Origin: Magnetospirillum sp. 15-1
GTDB lineage: Bacteria > Pseudomonadota > Alphaproteobacteria > Rhodospirillales > Magnetospirillaceae
DNA length: 64,000 nucleotides
Direction of reading: 5' to 3'
Assembly: GCF_900184795.1 (NCBI RefSeq)
Contig: NZ_FXXN01000025.1
Span: 444,542-508,541, forward strand
Numbering within the stretch: position 1 is the first letter of the stretch; the number at the start of each line of letters is the position of its first letter. The notes beneath the pieces were generated by a model. The model searched no databases. It worked only from the letters and a program-made list of their open reading frames with translations, and was not told the DNA's origin. Both the position numbers and the translations under genes were made by a program. Below are positions 38,954 through 47,142 of this stretch, in pieces.

Positions 38954-39160
38954 TGAGTTACCCCCTTGTATCCCAGAAAAGCGGGGCGCGCCCTTAGGCC
39001 GGCTGGGCGCGCCCCACGAGTCTGTGCAGGTCATCCCGGAAGAGGAGATCGAACCGGGAGCCCTCACCGGTCGGGTACCACGGCACCGTCAACCGATGTC
39101 ACGCATATATGAATTGGGTAAACGGATTTCGATACCCCCACGTGACAAATCCACCATCAA
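38954..39160 (-). ncRNA. possible structured RNA between glycosyltransferase and cutA
   Basis: A 207-bp non-coding gap. On the minus strand it contains, in order, an AT-rich part with CATATATGCG, then TTGACGGTGCCGTGGTACC, then the hairpin CCCGG-14 bases-CCGGG flanked by AGG/CCT, and last an 11-bp hairpin (GGGGCGCGCCC) followed by TTTT. GC-rich stems ending in a terminator suggest a small RNA or a long 3' region. The segment GGTGAGGGCTCCCGG...CCGGG vaguely recalls the apical part of 6S RNA, but I cannot establish that. Confidence 0.35.
38983..39015 (-). terminator. strong terminator-like hairpin upstream of cutA
   Basis: A perfect 11-bp stem GGGGCGCGCCC/GGGCGCGCCCC with an 11-base loop, followed on the minus strand by GCTTTTC. 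It can end transcription from the minus-strand gene at 39161-40255, or a small RNA ahead of it. Confidence 0.7.
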
Positions 39161-40255
39161 TCAACTGCTTTCGCAGGTGCCGCCCTGGGCCAGCAGCACC
39201 CGGTCGATGAAATCCGCCGCCTCCTCGTTGCCTTTCGCCTCGGCAAGTGGCTGCTCCGGCAACGAAAACAACGTTCGCAGTTGAGTTTCCAGGTCGTTCA
39301 GCAGGTCATCGGCCGTAAGCGCCAGCGCCTTGGTATGGGCCATCAGCCACCGGTCCATGGCCGGAGTTTCCGGCCAGTCGGGGCGCGCCACGTACAAGAC
39401 CGGAACTCCGGATAATGCCGCCTCGGTAAAGGTGCCATAGCCCGGCTTGGTGACGATGACGTCCACCGAAGCGGTCAGGTCGGAAAACGGCAGGCCGGTC
39501 CCGCGCCAGTCGATGACGTCGTCCCGGTCGGCCGGGCACCCCTGGGCGCTCAACCACGTCCAGCCCGCCACGCGCGGCCACCGGGCCATGGTCAGGTCAT
39601 GATCGATGCCGCCGAACGCCACCAGCCCGACCTTTCCCGGAGCCAGTTCGCCCCGGCGGTTCAGCCCCCTTTGCGCCACGGTGCCGATATCGACCACGTT
39701 GCCGAGACTGGGCATCTCCATGGCCGGAGTGACACGCAGAAACGCCAGGGCCGAGTTGTAGGCGTCTTGCATGTCCGCCCAGACGGCATCGGCCTCGGGC
39801 CGGTCCCCCAGGTAGTGGCGATAGACGTCGGCCCATTCCAGGGAACTGAGCGCCACCGCCGGAATGCCGGCCCGCGCGGCGGCGGCCAGGGTCACATAGG
39901 GGACGTTGGCCAGGACCAAGTCCGGGCGGGCCTGACGCAGGCGGGCCGCCTCGCACTCCACCACAGCGGAAAAGTCGGCATGCATGCGGCGGTAGGCCTC
40001 GGCCGAGGCGTCCAAATCCACGGTGGTGGCCGACCGCATCTTCAGCCCGAAATCGGGCACCTCGGGCACGTAATCGAAATCAGGGCCATAGCGCTCCTCC
40101 AGAAAACTCCGGGGGACGCCGGTCTGGATGGTGAGACGCAGGTCGGGCCGCCGCCGCCGCAAGGCATGGATGACGGGGGCCGTCATGACGGCGTGGCCGT
40201 AACCGTGCGGCGACAGGGCCAGCCAGAGATGCTTGGAAGCGGAAGTGCTGAGCAT
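39161..40255 (-). CDS. glycosyltransferase-like protein (GT1/GT28 fold)
   Basis: A 364-residue protein of GT-B type. The N-terminal domain begins LWLALSPHGYGHAVMTAP, with the glycine-rich loop typical of MurG/UGT enzymes. The C-terminal domain carries KPGYGTFTEAALSGVPVLYV and RPDWPETPAMDRWL, matching the nucleotide-sugar binding region. Donor and acceptor are unknown. The ATG at 40255 is chosen (MLSTSASKHLW); the frame is open upstream without family-like sequence. It diverges from the DHOD-like gene, and no sugar cluster surrounds it. Confidence 0.75.
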   Translation of the reverse strand: MLSTSASKHLWLALSPHGYGHAVMTAPVIHALRRRRPDLRLTIQTGVPRSFLEERYGPDFDYVPEVPDFGLKMRSATTVDLDASAEAYRRMHADFSAVVECEAARLRQARPDLVLANVPYVTLAAAARAGIPAVALSSLEWADVYRHYLGDRPEADAVWADMQDAYNSALAFLRVTPAMEMPSLGNVVDIGTVAQRGLNRRGELAPGKVGLVAFGGIDHDLTMARWPRVAGWTWLSAQGCPADRDDVIDWRGTGLPFSDLTASVDVIVTKPGYGTFTEAALSGVPVLYVARPDWPETPAMDRWLMAHTKALALTADDLLNDLETQLRTLFSLPEQPLAEAKGNEEAADFIDRVLLAQGGTCESS

Positions 40256-40395
40256 GACTTGACGGGAACCAGGACAATCGGAACGGCGGGCACCATATCC
40301 GTTTCCGGCTTGCCGCGCGAGCCCGGCCGGGGCTACCCTTTCACTCGCGCAACATTCGCCCGCGAACGCCGAATCATACTGCAAGGACAGCCGCC

Positions 40396-41385
40396 ATGAA
40401 TCTCGCCACCCGCTATCTCGGCCTCGACCTGAAGAATCCTCTGGTGGTTTCGGCCTCGCCGCTGGCGCTGGACCTTGGCAATTCCCGCCGGCTGGAGGAT
40501 TGCGGCGCGGCGGCCATCGTGCTGCCCTCCATCTTCCAGGAGGACATCGAGAACGAGATCGACGAGATCGAGCGTCTAGTCTGCGAAGGCAATTCCGAGG
40601 CGTTCTCTTACTTCCCCGCCAATATCAGCGCCAATGCCGGGCCGAAGAACTATCTCGACCTGATCCGCCGCACCCGTGAAGCCCTGGACATTCCGGTGAT
40701 CGCCAGCCTGAACGGCACCACGCGGACCGGCTGGACCGATTACGCCAAGCAGATGGAACAGGCCGGCGCCAATGCCGTCGAGCTGAACGTCTACCTGCTG
40801 CCGACCGATATGGACCTGACCGGCGCCGAGGTCGAGGCCCGCTATCTCGCCATTCTCGACGCCGTCAAAGAAACGGTCTCCATTCCGGTCTCCATGAAGC
40901 TCAGCCCCTATTTCAGCTCGGTGGGCAACATGGTGAAGACCCTGGATCAGGCCGGGGTGGACGGCGTGGTGCTGTTCAACCGCTTCTACCAGCCCGACAT
41001 CGACCTGGAAGAGTTGAAGCTGGTCCGCGACCTCAAGCTCAGCCACAAGGGCGAGATTCGCCTGCCCCTGCTGTGGATCGCCACCCTGGCCGGCAAGATC
41101 AAGGCCTCCATCGCCGCCAGTTCCGGCGTCCAGACCGCCGCCGAGGTGGTGAAGTATCTGTTCGTCGGTGCCGACGTGGTGATGACCACCTCGGCCCTGA
41201 TGCGTCATGGCGTCGATTACATGAAGACCCTGCACGACGGCCTGATCGCCGAACTCAAGGAGCGCGAGGCCGAATCCGTCGCCGACATCCGTGGCCGCAT
41301 GAGCCGGGGCGCCACCAAGGATCTGGCCGCCTTCGACCGCGTCAACTATATCCGCATCCTGCGGGGCGGCGCCTACAACGCCTGA
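40396..41385 (+). CDS. dihydroorotate dehydrogenase-like flavoprotein
   Basis: A 329-residue FMN-binding TIM-barrel protein related to PyrD and PreA. The start is LGLDLKNPLVVSASPLALDLGNS, followed by SLNGTTRTGW, AVELNVY, VSMKLSPYFSS and a C-terminal GADVVMTTSAL. The typical PyrD catalytic context is not clear, and the family is usually annotated only as DHOD-like. AAGGA lies 8 bases before the ATG. A terminator follows at 41408. The real substrate is unknown. Confidence 0.82.
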   Translation: MNLATRYLGLDLKNPLVVSASPLALDLGNSRRLEDCGAAAIVLPSIFQEDIENEIDEIERLVCEGNSEAFSYFPANISANAGPKNYLDLIRRTREALDIPVIASLNGTTRTGWTDYAKQMEQAGANAVELNVYLLPTDMDLTGAEVEARYLAILDAVKETVSIPVSMKLSPYFSSVGNMVKTLDQAGVDGVVLFNRFYQPDIDLEELKLVRDLKLSHKGEIRLPLLWIATLAGKIKASIAASSGVQTAAEVVKYLFVGADVVMTTSALMRHGVDYMKTLHDGLIAELKEREAESVADIRGRMSRGATKDLAAFDRVNYIRILRGGAYNA

Positions 41386-41407
41386 TTTCCCTCGGCGAAT
41401 TCACGGC

Positions 41408-41436
41408 AAGGCCCGGTCGTTTCGGCCGGGCCTTTT
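41408..41436 (+). terminator. terminator after the DHOD-like gene
   Basis: AAGGCCCGG and CCGGGCCTT pair around a loop of about ten bases, followed by TT. It lies about 23 bases after the stop codon. Confidence 0.85.
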
Positions 41437-41460
41437 GCATGGACCATCCGGAATCAGAAC

Positions 41461-41478
41461 AATTCAAATTATTGAATT
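41461..41478. promoter_or_regulatory. operator-like palindrome over a -35 box
   Basis: AATTCAAATTATTGAATT is a perfect inverted repeat with 7-base arms and a 4-base centre. Its right arm contains TTGAAT, the -35 of the promoter at 41472-41500. The arrangement is that of a repressor site blocking polymerase. The regulator is unknown. Confidence 0.6.
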
Positions 41479-41500
41479 TAACCTTGGTCAATTATATAAA
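41472..41500 (+). promoter_or_regulatory. sigma-70-like promoter of the 47-residue ORF
   Basis: TTGAAT (41472-41477), a 17-base spacer, then TATAAA (41495-41500). It is AT-rich in a GC-rich genome and lies 33 bases before the ATG at 41534. A start site near 41507 would leave a short leader with GAGG. Confidence 0.6.
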
Positions 41501-41533
41501 GCTCATACACCTGACTGAGGATAGAGGCTTTTC

Positions 41534-41677
41534 ATGACCACCCAGACCGCCTGCTCCACCGAATGCCGCATTCCCCGCATTCTGGGCTATGCCGCCATCG
41601 TGATCGCCGGCGCGGTGATCGGCTCCACCTTGTTCGGCTGGGCCATCATCGGCCTGACCACCATACTGCGCGACTAG
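41534..41677 (+). CDS. 47-residue single-helix membrane protein
   Basis: Encodes MTTQTACSTECRIPRI then one hydrophobic helix (about residues 17-43, LGYAAIVIAGAVIGSTLFGW and on) and a short LRD tail. GAGG is 6 bases before the ATG, and the promoter at 41472 is well formed. Two cysteines (C7, C11) precede the helix. The ORF stands alone between the DHOD-like terminator and tRNA-Pro. I do not recognise a family. Confidence 0.65.
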   Translation: MTTQTACSTECRIPRILGYAAIVIAGAVIGSTLFGWAIIGLTTILRD

Positions 41678-41706
41678 GGACGATATTCCCGCCGCTCCAA
41701 TACGAA

Positions 41707-41738
41707 ACAGCCCGGCTCATCGTCATGAGCCGGGCTGT
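41707..41738. terminator. bidirectional terminator, small ORF / tRNA-Pro
   Basis: A perfect 14-bp stem (ACAGCCCGGCTCAT / ATGAGCCGGGCTGT) with a CGTC loop. On the plus strand it is followed by TGAATTTTT, and on the minus strand by TTCGTATT. It lies 9 bases beyond the tRNA-Pro CCA and 30 after the small ORF. Confidence 0.85.
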
Positions 41739-41746
41739 TGAATTTT

Positions 41747-41823
41747 TGGTCGGAGCGACAGGATTCGAACCTGCGACCCCCAGTCCCCCAGACTGATGCG
41801 CTACCGGGCTGCGCTACGCTCCG
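41747..41823 (-). tRNA. tRNA-Pro (anticodon GGG)
   Basis: A complete 77-base tRNA on the minus strand. The acceptor is CGGAGCG/CGCTCCG, the D-arm has GCGCAGCCCGGTAGCGC, the anticodon loop is CTGGGGG with anticodon GGG, and the T-arm is GCAGGTTCGAATCCTGT. CCA is encoded. Confidence 0.97.
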
Positions 41824-41966
41824 ACCGTGGTGGGCAAGCCCACCGAAACCTTTGTTCCCAGACCGCGAACGGCCCTGGGAGGGGGAAAGAACCGGCGGGG
41901 TGTGCCGGGAGAGGGGCGCACTATAGTCAGGCCATTCGGCCAACGCAACCCAGTTCTTAAGGAATT

Positions 41967-42518
41967 TTAGCGTGTCCGCAACAGAGCCCGCAGTTGCTCC
42001 AGTTCGGCCAGGATATCTTCCAGTTCATGGCGCAGGCTGGGGCCCAGCGCCCCGGTCGGCACCGGAAGGTCATCCCCGCCGGCGATGATGGTCCGCACGA
42101 CGGCGTGACGGACTTCGTCCTCCTCGATGACCAGGTCCTCGACCTCGTCATCCTCGTCATGATCGCCGGGCTGGTCCAGGCCCAGCAGGAGTTCGGGCTC
42201 GGCGGCGCGGGCTGCCGCCGGAGTGCCGGCATCCTTGCCCCCGCCCTCCTTCAACAGCTTCTGCACCCCCTTGATGGTGTAGCCTTCGCTGTAGAGCAGA
42301 TCGCGGATGCGCCGCAGCAGTGCCACGTCGTCGGGACGGTAATAACGCCGGCCGCCACCGCGCTTCAGCGGCTTGACCTGGGGAAACTTGCCCTCCCAGA
42401 AGCGGAGGACGTGCTGGGGAACGTCAAGGTCATCGGCGACCTCGCTGATGGTACGGAACGCCGCCTCGGACTTGCCGTTGCGGCGGACCGTATTCTCCTC
42501 CCCATCGTCGCCGGTCAT
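41967..42518 (-). CDS. MerR-family transcriptional regulator
   Basis: A 183-residue regulator. The winged helix-turn-helix of the MerR type is in residues 20-90 ([40 protein letters not shown]). The C-terminal half is acidic with helices ([19 protein letters not shown]) and no effector domain I recognise. It overlaps ihfA by 4 bases; an ihfA-merR pair is the usual alphaproteobacterial order. The signal it senses is unknown. Confidence 0.9.
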   Translation of the reverse strand: MTGDDGEENTVRRNGKSEAAFRTISEVADDLDVPQHVLRFWEGKFPQVKPLKRGGGRRYYRPDDVALLRRIRDLLYSEGYTIKGVQKLLKEGGGKDAGTPAAARAAEPELLLGLDQPGDHDEDDEVEDLVIEEDEVRHAVVRTIIAGGDDLPVPTGALGPSLRHELEDILAELEQLRALLRTR

Positions 42519-42835
42519 TTGGTCCCGCTACGCTTGGCGGTCATGCCGTCGTTGATCTTCTTCTTCAGCAACTGAGAGGGCCGGAACACCAGCACGCGGC
42601 GCGGCGTGATGGGCACCTCCTCGCCGGTCTTGGGATTGCGGCCGATGCGCTGTCCCTTGGAGCGGACCGAAAAGCTGCCGAACGAGGAGATCTTGACGGC
42701 GTCGCCCCTGGCGAGCGCACCGGAAATCTCGTCCAGCACCGCTTCCAGCAGATCGGCGGACTCGTTGCGCGACAGCCCGACCTCTTGGTAGACGGCCTCG
42801 CTCAGTTGCGCCCGCGTAATGGTCTTGTCAGTCAT
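42515..42835 (-). CDS. ihfA: integration host factor alpha subunit
   Basis: A 106-residue HU/IHF family protein. The DNA-intercalating arm is [12 protein letters not shown], and [13 protein letters not shown] is the family core. A longer N-terminus than HU and the surrounding cluster favour the alpha subunit. It bends DNA at specific sites and often supports sigma-54 promoters, such as those NtrC would use. Confidence 0.94.
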   Translation of the reverse strand: MTDKTITRAQLSEAVYQEVGLSRNESADLLEAVLDEISGALARGDAVKISSFGSFSVRSKGQRIGRNPKTGEEVPITPRRVLVFRPSQLLKKKINDGMTAKRSGTK

Positions 42836-42951
42836 GACGCCCCAGCCGAATGAAGGAATCCGAAAAGCTGGAGAGACCCTAGACCCTTACGATAAATCCG
42901 TCAATATCAGAGGGATGCGCGGTGGCGTTCAACGGCCATGCAAGATGGGAT

Positions 42952-43926
42952 CTACATCCGCACCAGGGCGGAGCCCCAGGTAAATCCGCCGCCCATGGCT
43001 TCCAGCAGGACCAGTTGGCCCGGCTTGATCCGTCCGTCGCCCACCGCCTCGGTCAGAGCCAGGGGAATCGAGGCCGCCGAGGTGTTGGCGTGACGCTCGA
43101 CGGTCATCACCATCTTGTCCAGCGGGAAGCCCAGCTTCTTGGCGGTGCCCTCGATGATGCGGCGGTTGGCCTGATGCGGCACCACCCAATCGATGTCCGA
43201 GGCCTTGAGGTCGTTGGCCGCCAGGGCCTCGCCCACCACGGCGGCAAGGTTGATCACCGCGTGGCGGAACACCTCGCGCCCTTCCATGTGCACATGGCCG
43301 ACGGTCTGGGTGCTGGACGGGCCGCCGTCCACGTACAGCAGGTCGTAATGGCTGCCGTCCGAGTGAAGGTGGGTGGAAAGGATGCCGCGATCGGCGCTGC
43401 TGCCCTTGCCGCGATTGGCGCGCAGCACCACGGCGCCGGCGCCGTCGCCGAACAAGACGCAGGTGGCGCGGTCGTTCCAGTCGAGAATGCGCGAGAACGT
43501 TTCGGCGCCGATCACCACCGCGGTCTGCACCTGCCCGCTCTTGATGAAGTTGTCGGCCACCGACAGGGCATAGACGAAGCCCGAGCACACCGCCTGAATG
43601 TCGAAGGCGGCGCCGTGCTTCATGCCGATGCGGCTCTGCACCTTGGTGGCGGTGGCGGGAAAGGTGTTGTCCGGGGTGGCGGTGGCCACGATCAGCAGGT
43701 CCACGGCGGAACCGGAGATACCGGCGGCCTCCAGGGCACGCAGGGCGGCGTTGGTGGCCAGGTCGGAGGTGGTCTCCCCCTCGGCGGCGATGTGGCGCTG
43801 ACGGATGCCGGAGCGCTCGACGATCCACTCGTCCGAGGTATCCACCTTGGCGGCCAGTTCGGCGTTGGTGACCAGACGGGACGGAAGATAGGAGCCGCAG
43901 CCGATAATCTGGGAGCGCACGATCAT
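42952..43926 (-). CDS. fabH: beta-ketoacyl-ACP synthase III
   Basis: Starts fatty-acid synthesis by condensing acetyl-CoA with malonyl-ACP. The 324-residue thiolase-fold enzyme has the triad Cys114 (VCSGF), His in PHQANRRI and Asn in [10 protein letters not shown]. Start FabH-like: [15 protein letters not shown]. It follows plsX by 13 bases in the rpmF-plsX-fabH-ihfA order that is typical of bacteria. Confidence 0.97.
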   Translation of the reverse strand: MIVRSQIIGCGSYLPSRLVTNAELAAKVDTSDEWIVERSGIRQRHIAAEGETTSDLATNAALRALEAAGISGSAVDLLIVATATPDNTFPATATKVQSRIGMKHGAAFDIQAVCSGFVYALSVADNFIKSGQVQTAVVIGAETFSRILDWNDRATCVLFGDGAGAVVLRANRGKGSSADRGILSTHLHSDGSHYDLLYVDGGPSSTQTVGHVHMEGREVFRHAVINLAAVVGEALAANDLKASDIDWVVPHQANRRIIEGTAKKLGFPLDKMVMTVERHANTSAASIPLALTEAVGDGRIKPGQLVLLEAMGGGFTWGSALVRM

Positions 43927-43939
43927 AATCAGTCCCTTG

Positions 43940-44995
43940 TCACCGGGTTCCGGCGGCCAGTTGCGACGGGGAAACCTCGGCCGGCTTCAACCGGTCGAAT
44001 TCCTTGCGGATGCGGTCGTTGTAGCCATGGGTCACCAATTCCACGGCCACGCCGACCGCATTGGCGAAGCCGAAGGCGTCGGTACCGCCATGGCTCTTCA
44101 CGGCGATGCCGTTGAGGCCCAGGAACATGGCGCCGTTGTAGCGGCGGGGGTCGGTCCGCACCTTGACCTTGTTGATGGCGTGGCGGGCGAACAGATAGCC
44201 GAACTTGGCGAGCAGCGAGCTCTGGAACCCTTCCTTGAGGAAGGTGGAATACAGCTTCACGGTCCCCTCGGCGGTCTTGAGGGCGATGTTGCCGGTGAAG
44301 CCGTCGGTCACCACCACATCCACCGTGCCACCGCAGATGTCGTTACCTTCGACGAAACCGTAGAAGCTGATAGGCAGATGGGAATCACGCAGCGCGGCGG
44401 CGGCGGCCTTGACCGCGTCGTTGCCCTTCATGTCCTCGGAACCGACATTCAGCAGGCCGATGGAGGGCTTCTCCAGGCCGAGGACGGCACGGGCATAGAC
44501 CTCGCCCATCACCGCGAACTCCACCAGATTGTTGGAGTTGCAGTCGACGTTGGCGCCCAGGTCGAGCATCAGCGTCTCGCCCTTGACGGTGGGGAACATG
44601 CCGGCGATGGCCGGGCGGTCGATACCCGGCAGCATGCGCAGCACGAACTTGGACACCGCCATCAGCGCGCCGGTATTGCCGGCCGAGACGACACCCGCCG
44701 CCTCGCCCTTCTGCACCGCCTCGACGGCCAGCCACATGCTGGACTTGCGCCCGTTGCGCAAGACCTGGCTGGGCTTGGCCTCCATGGACACCGATTCTTC
44801 GGTGTGATGGACGGTGCAGACACCCCTGATCTCGGGGAAACGCGCCAGCAACGGTTCGATCCGCGCCGCGTCCCCGTACATCAGATAGCGAACATGGGGG
44901 AGGCGCTCATGAGCCATGCGCACCCCTTCCACAACCATGTCGGGGGCGGCATCGCCCCCCATGGCATCAATGGAAATGGTGACAGCAGCACTCAC
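43940..44995 (-). CDS. plsX: phosphate acyltransferase PlsX
   Basis: A 351-residue enzyme making acyl-phosphate from acyl-ACP for phospholipid synthesis. It starts [17 protein letters not shown], with [16 protein letters not shown] and [10 protein letters not shown]-type segments ([23 protein letters not shown]). It follows rpmF by 35 bases. No plsY is in the window. Confidence 0.97.
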   Translation of the reverse strand: MSAAVTISIDAMGGDAAPDMVVEGVRMAHERLPHVRYLMYGDAARIEPLLARFPEIRGVCTVHHTEESVSMEAKPSQVLRNGRKSSMWLAVEAVQKGEAAGVVSAGNTGALMAVSKFVLRMLPGIDRPAIAGMFPTVKGETLMLDLGANVDCNSNNLVEFAVMGEVYARAVLGLEKPSIGLLNVGSEDMKGNDAVKAAAAALRDSHLPISFYGFVEGNDICGGTVDVVVTDGFTGNIALKTAEGTVKLYSTFLKEGFQSSLLAKFGYLFARHAINKVKVRTDPRRYNGAMFLGLNGIAVKSHGGTDAFGFANAVGVAVELVTHGYNDRIRKEFDRLKPAEVSPSQLAAGTR

Positions 44996-45030
44996 CGACC
45001 CGCACTCCCCTGCCTAGCCAATGAGACGGC

Positions 45031-45213
45031 TTAGGCTTCCGCCTGGGCAACAACCTCACGGCCGTCATAGTGGCCGCACGAGCCACAGACGTGGTGCGGC
45101 AGCTTGACTTCGCCGCAGTTCGGGCACTCGGCGCCGGTCACGTTGACCAGGGCGTGGTGAGCGCGACGCATGTCGCGGCGGGACTTGGAGGTCTTCTTCT
45201 TCGGAACGGCCAT
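45031..45213 (-). CDS. rpmF: 50S ribosomal protein L32
   Basis: A 60-residue ribosomal protein, [20 protein letters not shown] and a zinc-ribbon-like segment [17 protein letters not shown] with four cysteines. The ATG at 45213 gives the standard start; the frame reaches further upstream with six residues that do not match. Part of the yceD-rpmF-plsX-fabH operon. Confidence 0.97.
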   Translation of the reverse strand: MAVPKKKTSKSRRDMRRAHHALVNVTGAECPNCGEVKLPHHVCGSCGHYDGREVVAQAEA

Positions 45214-45298
45214 AATATCTACTCGCTTCAACCCGGAATGGGAAAGGGTGGTTTATTAGCCAAAAAGGCGACGCGGGGCAAGGGGATGCTGACCCCCC

Positions 45299-45844
45299 TC
45301 ACCTTTTTTGTTTGAGCGAGGCCAGAACGGCGAAGGGATTCGCCTTGGGTTCCGGGGCCTCGACCTTGTCTTCGGGCGGGGCGAACTCCGCGCCCGCGGC
45401 CCGCGGAAACGGGTCGATTCCCAGCGCCAGATGCTCCACCATCACCGCCCCCAGGTCAATGGCGCCGTCGATGATGGGGTCGGGGGGATCGGCCTCGTGA
45501 AAGTCGACCTCGATTTCCTCGCTCTCGTCCTCGGCCTCATCCTCGGGCGGGCCGAAGGTGAGGGAAATCTCTTCGTCCACCACCGTCTCCACCGGGGCCA
45601 GGGTAACCACACAGGACTGGGTTACCCGCGCCGTCAACCGGCCGTTGACGCGAATCAACCCGGTCTTTCCCATGGGATTAATCTGGAAATCGGCAGACAT
45701 TTCAGAGATATCCCGCAGGTCGAGCCAGCGGGCGACCGCCTCGCGCTCGCCGGCCGAGGGCTCGACGCGGAGGCGGCATCCTCGGGCGGGAATCTTGTCC
45801 ACCATCACGGAATGGGTGAAGGGCGCGGTCTCCTCGGTCATCAT
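45299..45844 (-). CDS. yceD: YceD/DUF177 family protein
   Basis: A 181-residue DUF177 member. The conserved core includes GRLTARVTQSCVVTLAPVE, a very acidic segment (PPEDEAEDESEEIEVDFHE) and the C-terminal ALGIDPFPRAAGAEF. Members lie before rpmF throughout bacteria and are linked to 23S rRNA or ribosome assembly, though the mechanism is unclear. The stop is 85 bases before rpmF, and the start overlaps the chaperone gene by 4 bases. Confidence 0.9.
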   Translation of the reverse strand: MMTEETAPFTHSVMVDKIPARGCRLRVEPSAGEREAVARWLDLRDISEMSADFQINPMGKTGLIRVNGRLTARVTQSCVVTLAPVETVVDEEISLTFGPPEDEAEDESEEIEVDFHEADPPDPIIDGAIDLGAVMVEHLALGIDPFPRAAGAEFAPPEDKVEAPEPKANPFAVLASLKQKR

Positions 45845-46404
45845 GAATCCCCCTCCGGTGCCGTGAACGACACCCGTCCCTCCAACAGGTCGCCGCTGGC
45901 TTGCCCGGCGAGATGGGCGGCCTGGGCCACCAGATAGGCCGCCACCTGCCGCACGGCGGCCGGGTCCACATCTCCCTCCACCGTGCCGTAGAGGTTGCGG
46001 CGCAGTGCCTCGGTCAGCCCGGCCCCATCCGCCGCCAAGGCATCGTCATAGGCGGCGACACGGCCATAGAAGGCGCGGGCCATCTGCTTGACCCGCTTGC
46101 CCACCGACATATCGCCGACGCCCATCTCCCGCAGGTTCTGGTCCATATCGGCGAACATCAGGTCGAACAGGGCCTGGGCCACCTCGCGGGCCGGCTCGCC
46201 CCCCTCCTCCGCCGTCACCTGACGCAGGCGACGCATGACCAGGAAGGCATGCAGGACGATCAGGTCGAAGCGTCCATCCAGGGTATCGGGAACGGCGAAG
46301 CGTACATAAAAGTCCGGCAGGCGGGCCTGATTGATCACCGTCACGTAGAGGTCGTGGGCGGTCTGCTCGCGGCGCCGGCGCTCGAAGAATTTGCGAAAAG
46401 GCAT
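45841..46404 (-). CDS. ubiquinol-cytochrome c chaperone (CBP3 family)
   Basis: A 187-residue all-helical protein. It contains AHDLYVTVINQARLPDFYVRFAVPD-like sequence, then LHAFLVMRRLRQ, and FADMDQNLREMGVGDMSVGKR, which identify the CBP3/ubiquinol-cytochrome c chaperone family needed for bc1 complex assembly. The ATG at 46404 (MPFRKFFERRRREQ) is chosen; upstream in-frame codons give low-complexity sequence. It overlaps yceD and is divergent from bamE. Confidence 0.9.
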   Translation of the reverse strand: MPFRKFFERRRREQTAHDLYVTVINQARLPDFYVRFAVPDTLDGRFDLIVLHAFLVMRRLRQVTAEEGGEPAREVAQALFDLMFADMDQNLREMGVGDMSVGKRVKQMARAFYGRVAAYDDALAADGAGLTEALRRNLYGTVEGDVDPAAVRQVAAYLVAQAAHLAGQASGDLLEGRVSFTAPEGDS

Positions 46405-46543
46405 CTCTTGGTCCTGAAGCCTCGCCCCGGAAGGGCGACGGCGTTGACAAGGCGGCAATGGGGGGTGCAATGTTCCCCCCACATTGGCCCCCCTCACATT
46501 GGCTATGGGGCCGTCTGTCGTCAATGCCTCGGCGTCGTAGCGA

Positions 46544-47005
46544 ATGAAAAAGACATCAGTTCCTTACCGTTCCCTGTTTACGGCGGCCGTGGTCATTACT
46601 TCTGCGGCCTGCACCCCTATCATCGAGGTTCGCGGCAACCAGCCGCCACCCGAGCAATTGGCCCAGGTCAAGATTGGCACCAGCACCCGTGAGGACGTGC
46701 AGGCCCTGCTGGGGACTCCGTCCAACGTCACTCCGTTCGGCGAGGAGACCTGGCACTACATCTCGGCCATCACCGAGCGCGAGGCGTTCTTCGAGCCGGT
46801 CGTCAAGGAGCGCAAGGTGGTCACCGTGGTGTTCGACCGCGCCGGTGCAGTGCGGGCCATCGACACTCGCGGTCTGGAGGACGGCAAGGACGTGGTCCCG
46901 GTGGGCCGCGAGACCCCTACCGCCGGCAAGGAACTGACCATCCTGCAGCAGCTGATGGGCAATGTGGGCCGTTTCGCCAAGTCTCCCGGAGCCGACAAGA
47001 AGTAG
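46544..47005 (+). CDS. bamE: outer-membrane assembly lipoprotein BamE
   Basis: A 153-residue lipoprotein with signal peptide and lipobox SAAC (Cys23). The SmpA/OmlA domain includes VKIGTSTREDVQALLGTPS, TPFGEETWHYISA and VVTVVFDRAGAV. It assists BamA in folding outer-membrane proteins. Divergent from the bc1 chaperone gene, which is the common alphaproteobacterial order. A strong terminator follows. Confidence 0.93.
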   Translation: MKKTSVPYRSLFTAAVVITSAACTPIIEVRGNQPPPEQLAQVKIGTSTREDVQALLGTPSNVTPFGEETWHYISAITEREAFFEPVVKERKVVTVVFDRAGAVRAIDTRGLEDGKDVVPVGRETPTAGKELTILQQLMGNVGRFAKSPGADKK

Positions 47006-47044
47006 GCTCCCCGTTCGCGGCCCTGGCCACCTTCAGAATAAAAA

Positions 47045-47072
47045 AAACCCCGGTCGTTTCCGACCGGGGTTT
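47045..47072. terminator. bidirectional terminator between bamE and hppA
   Basis: A 12-bp stem (AAACCCCGGTCG / CGACCGGGGTTT) with a TTTC loop and further T on each strand (T8 on the minus strand). It is preceded on the hppA side by a second perfect 11-bp hairpin at 47108-47133 (CCGGGCGGAAG / CTTCCGCCCGG). Confidence 0.9.
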
Positions 47073-47142
47073 TTCATTTCAGCCTGCTTATCCGATGGGC
47101 CGTTTGACCGGGCGGAAGTTTCCTTCCGCCCGGATCGGACCA

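Noticed and set aside
39025-39090. tRNA-like stretch with GATCGAACC
   Set aside because: The T-loop-like sequence is not followed by a matching stem and no acceptor or anticodon stem can be built; better explained as part of the hairpin in the cutA upstream gap.
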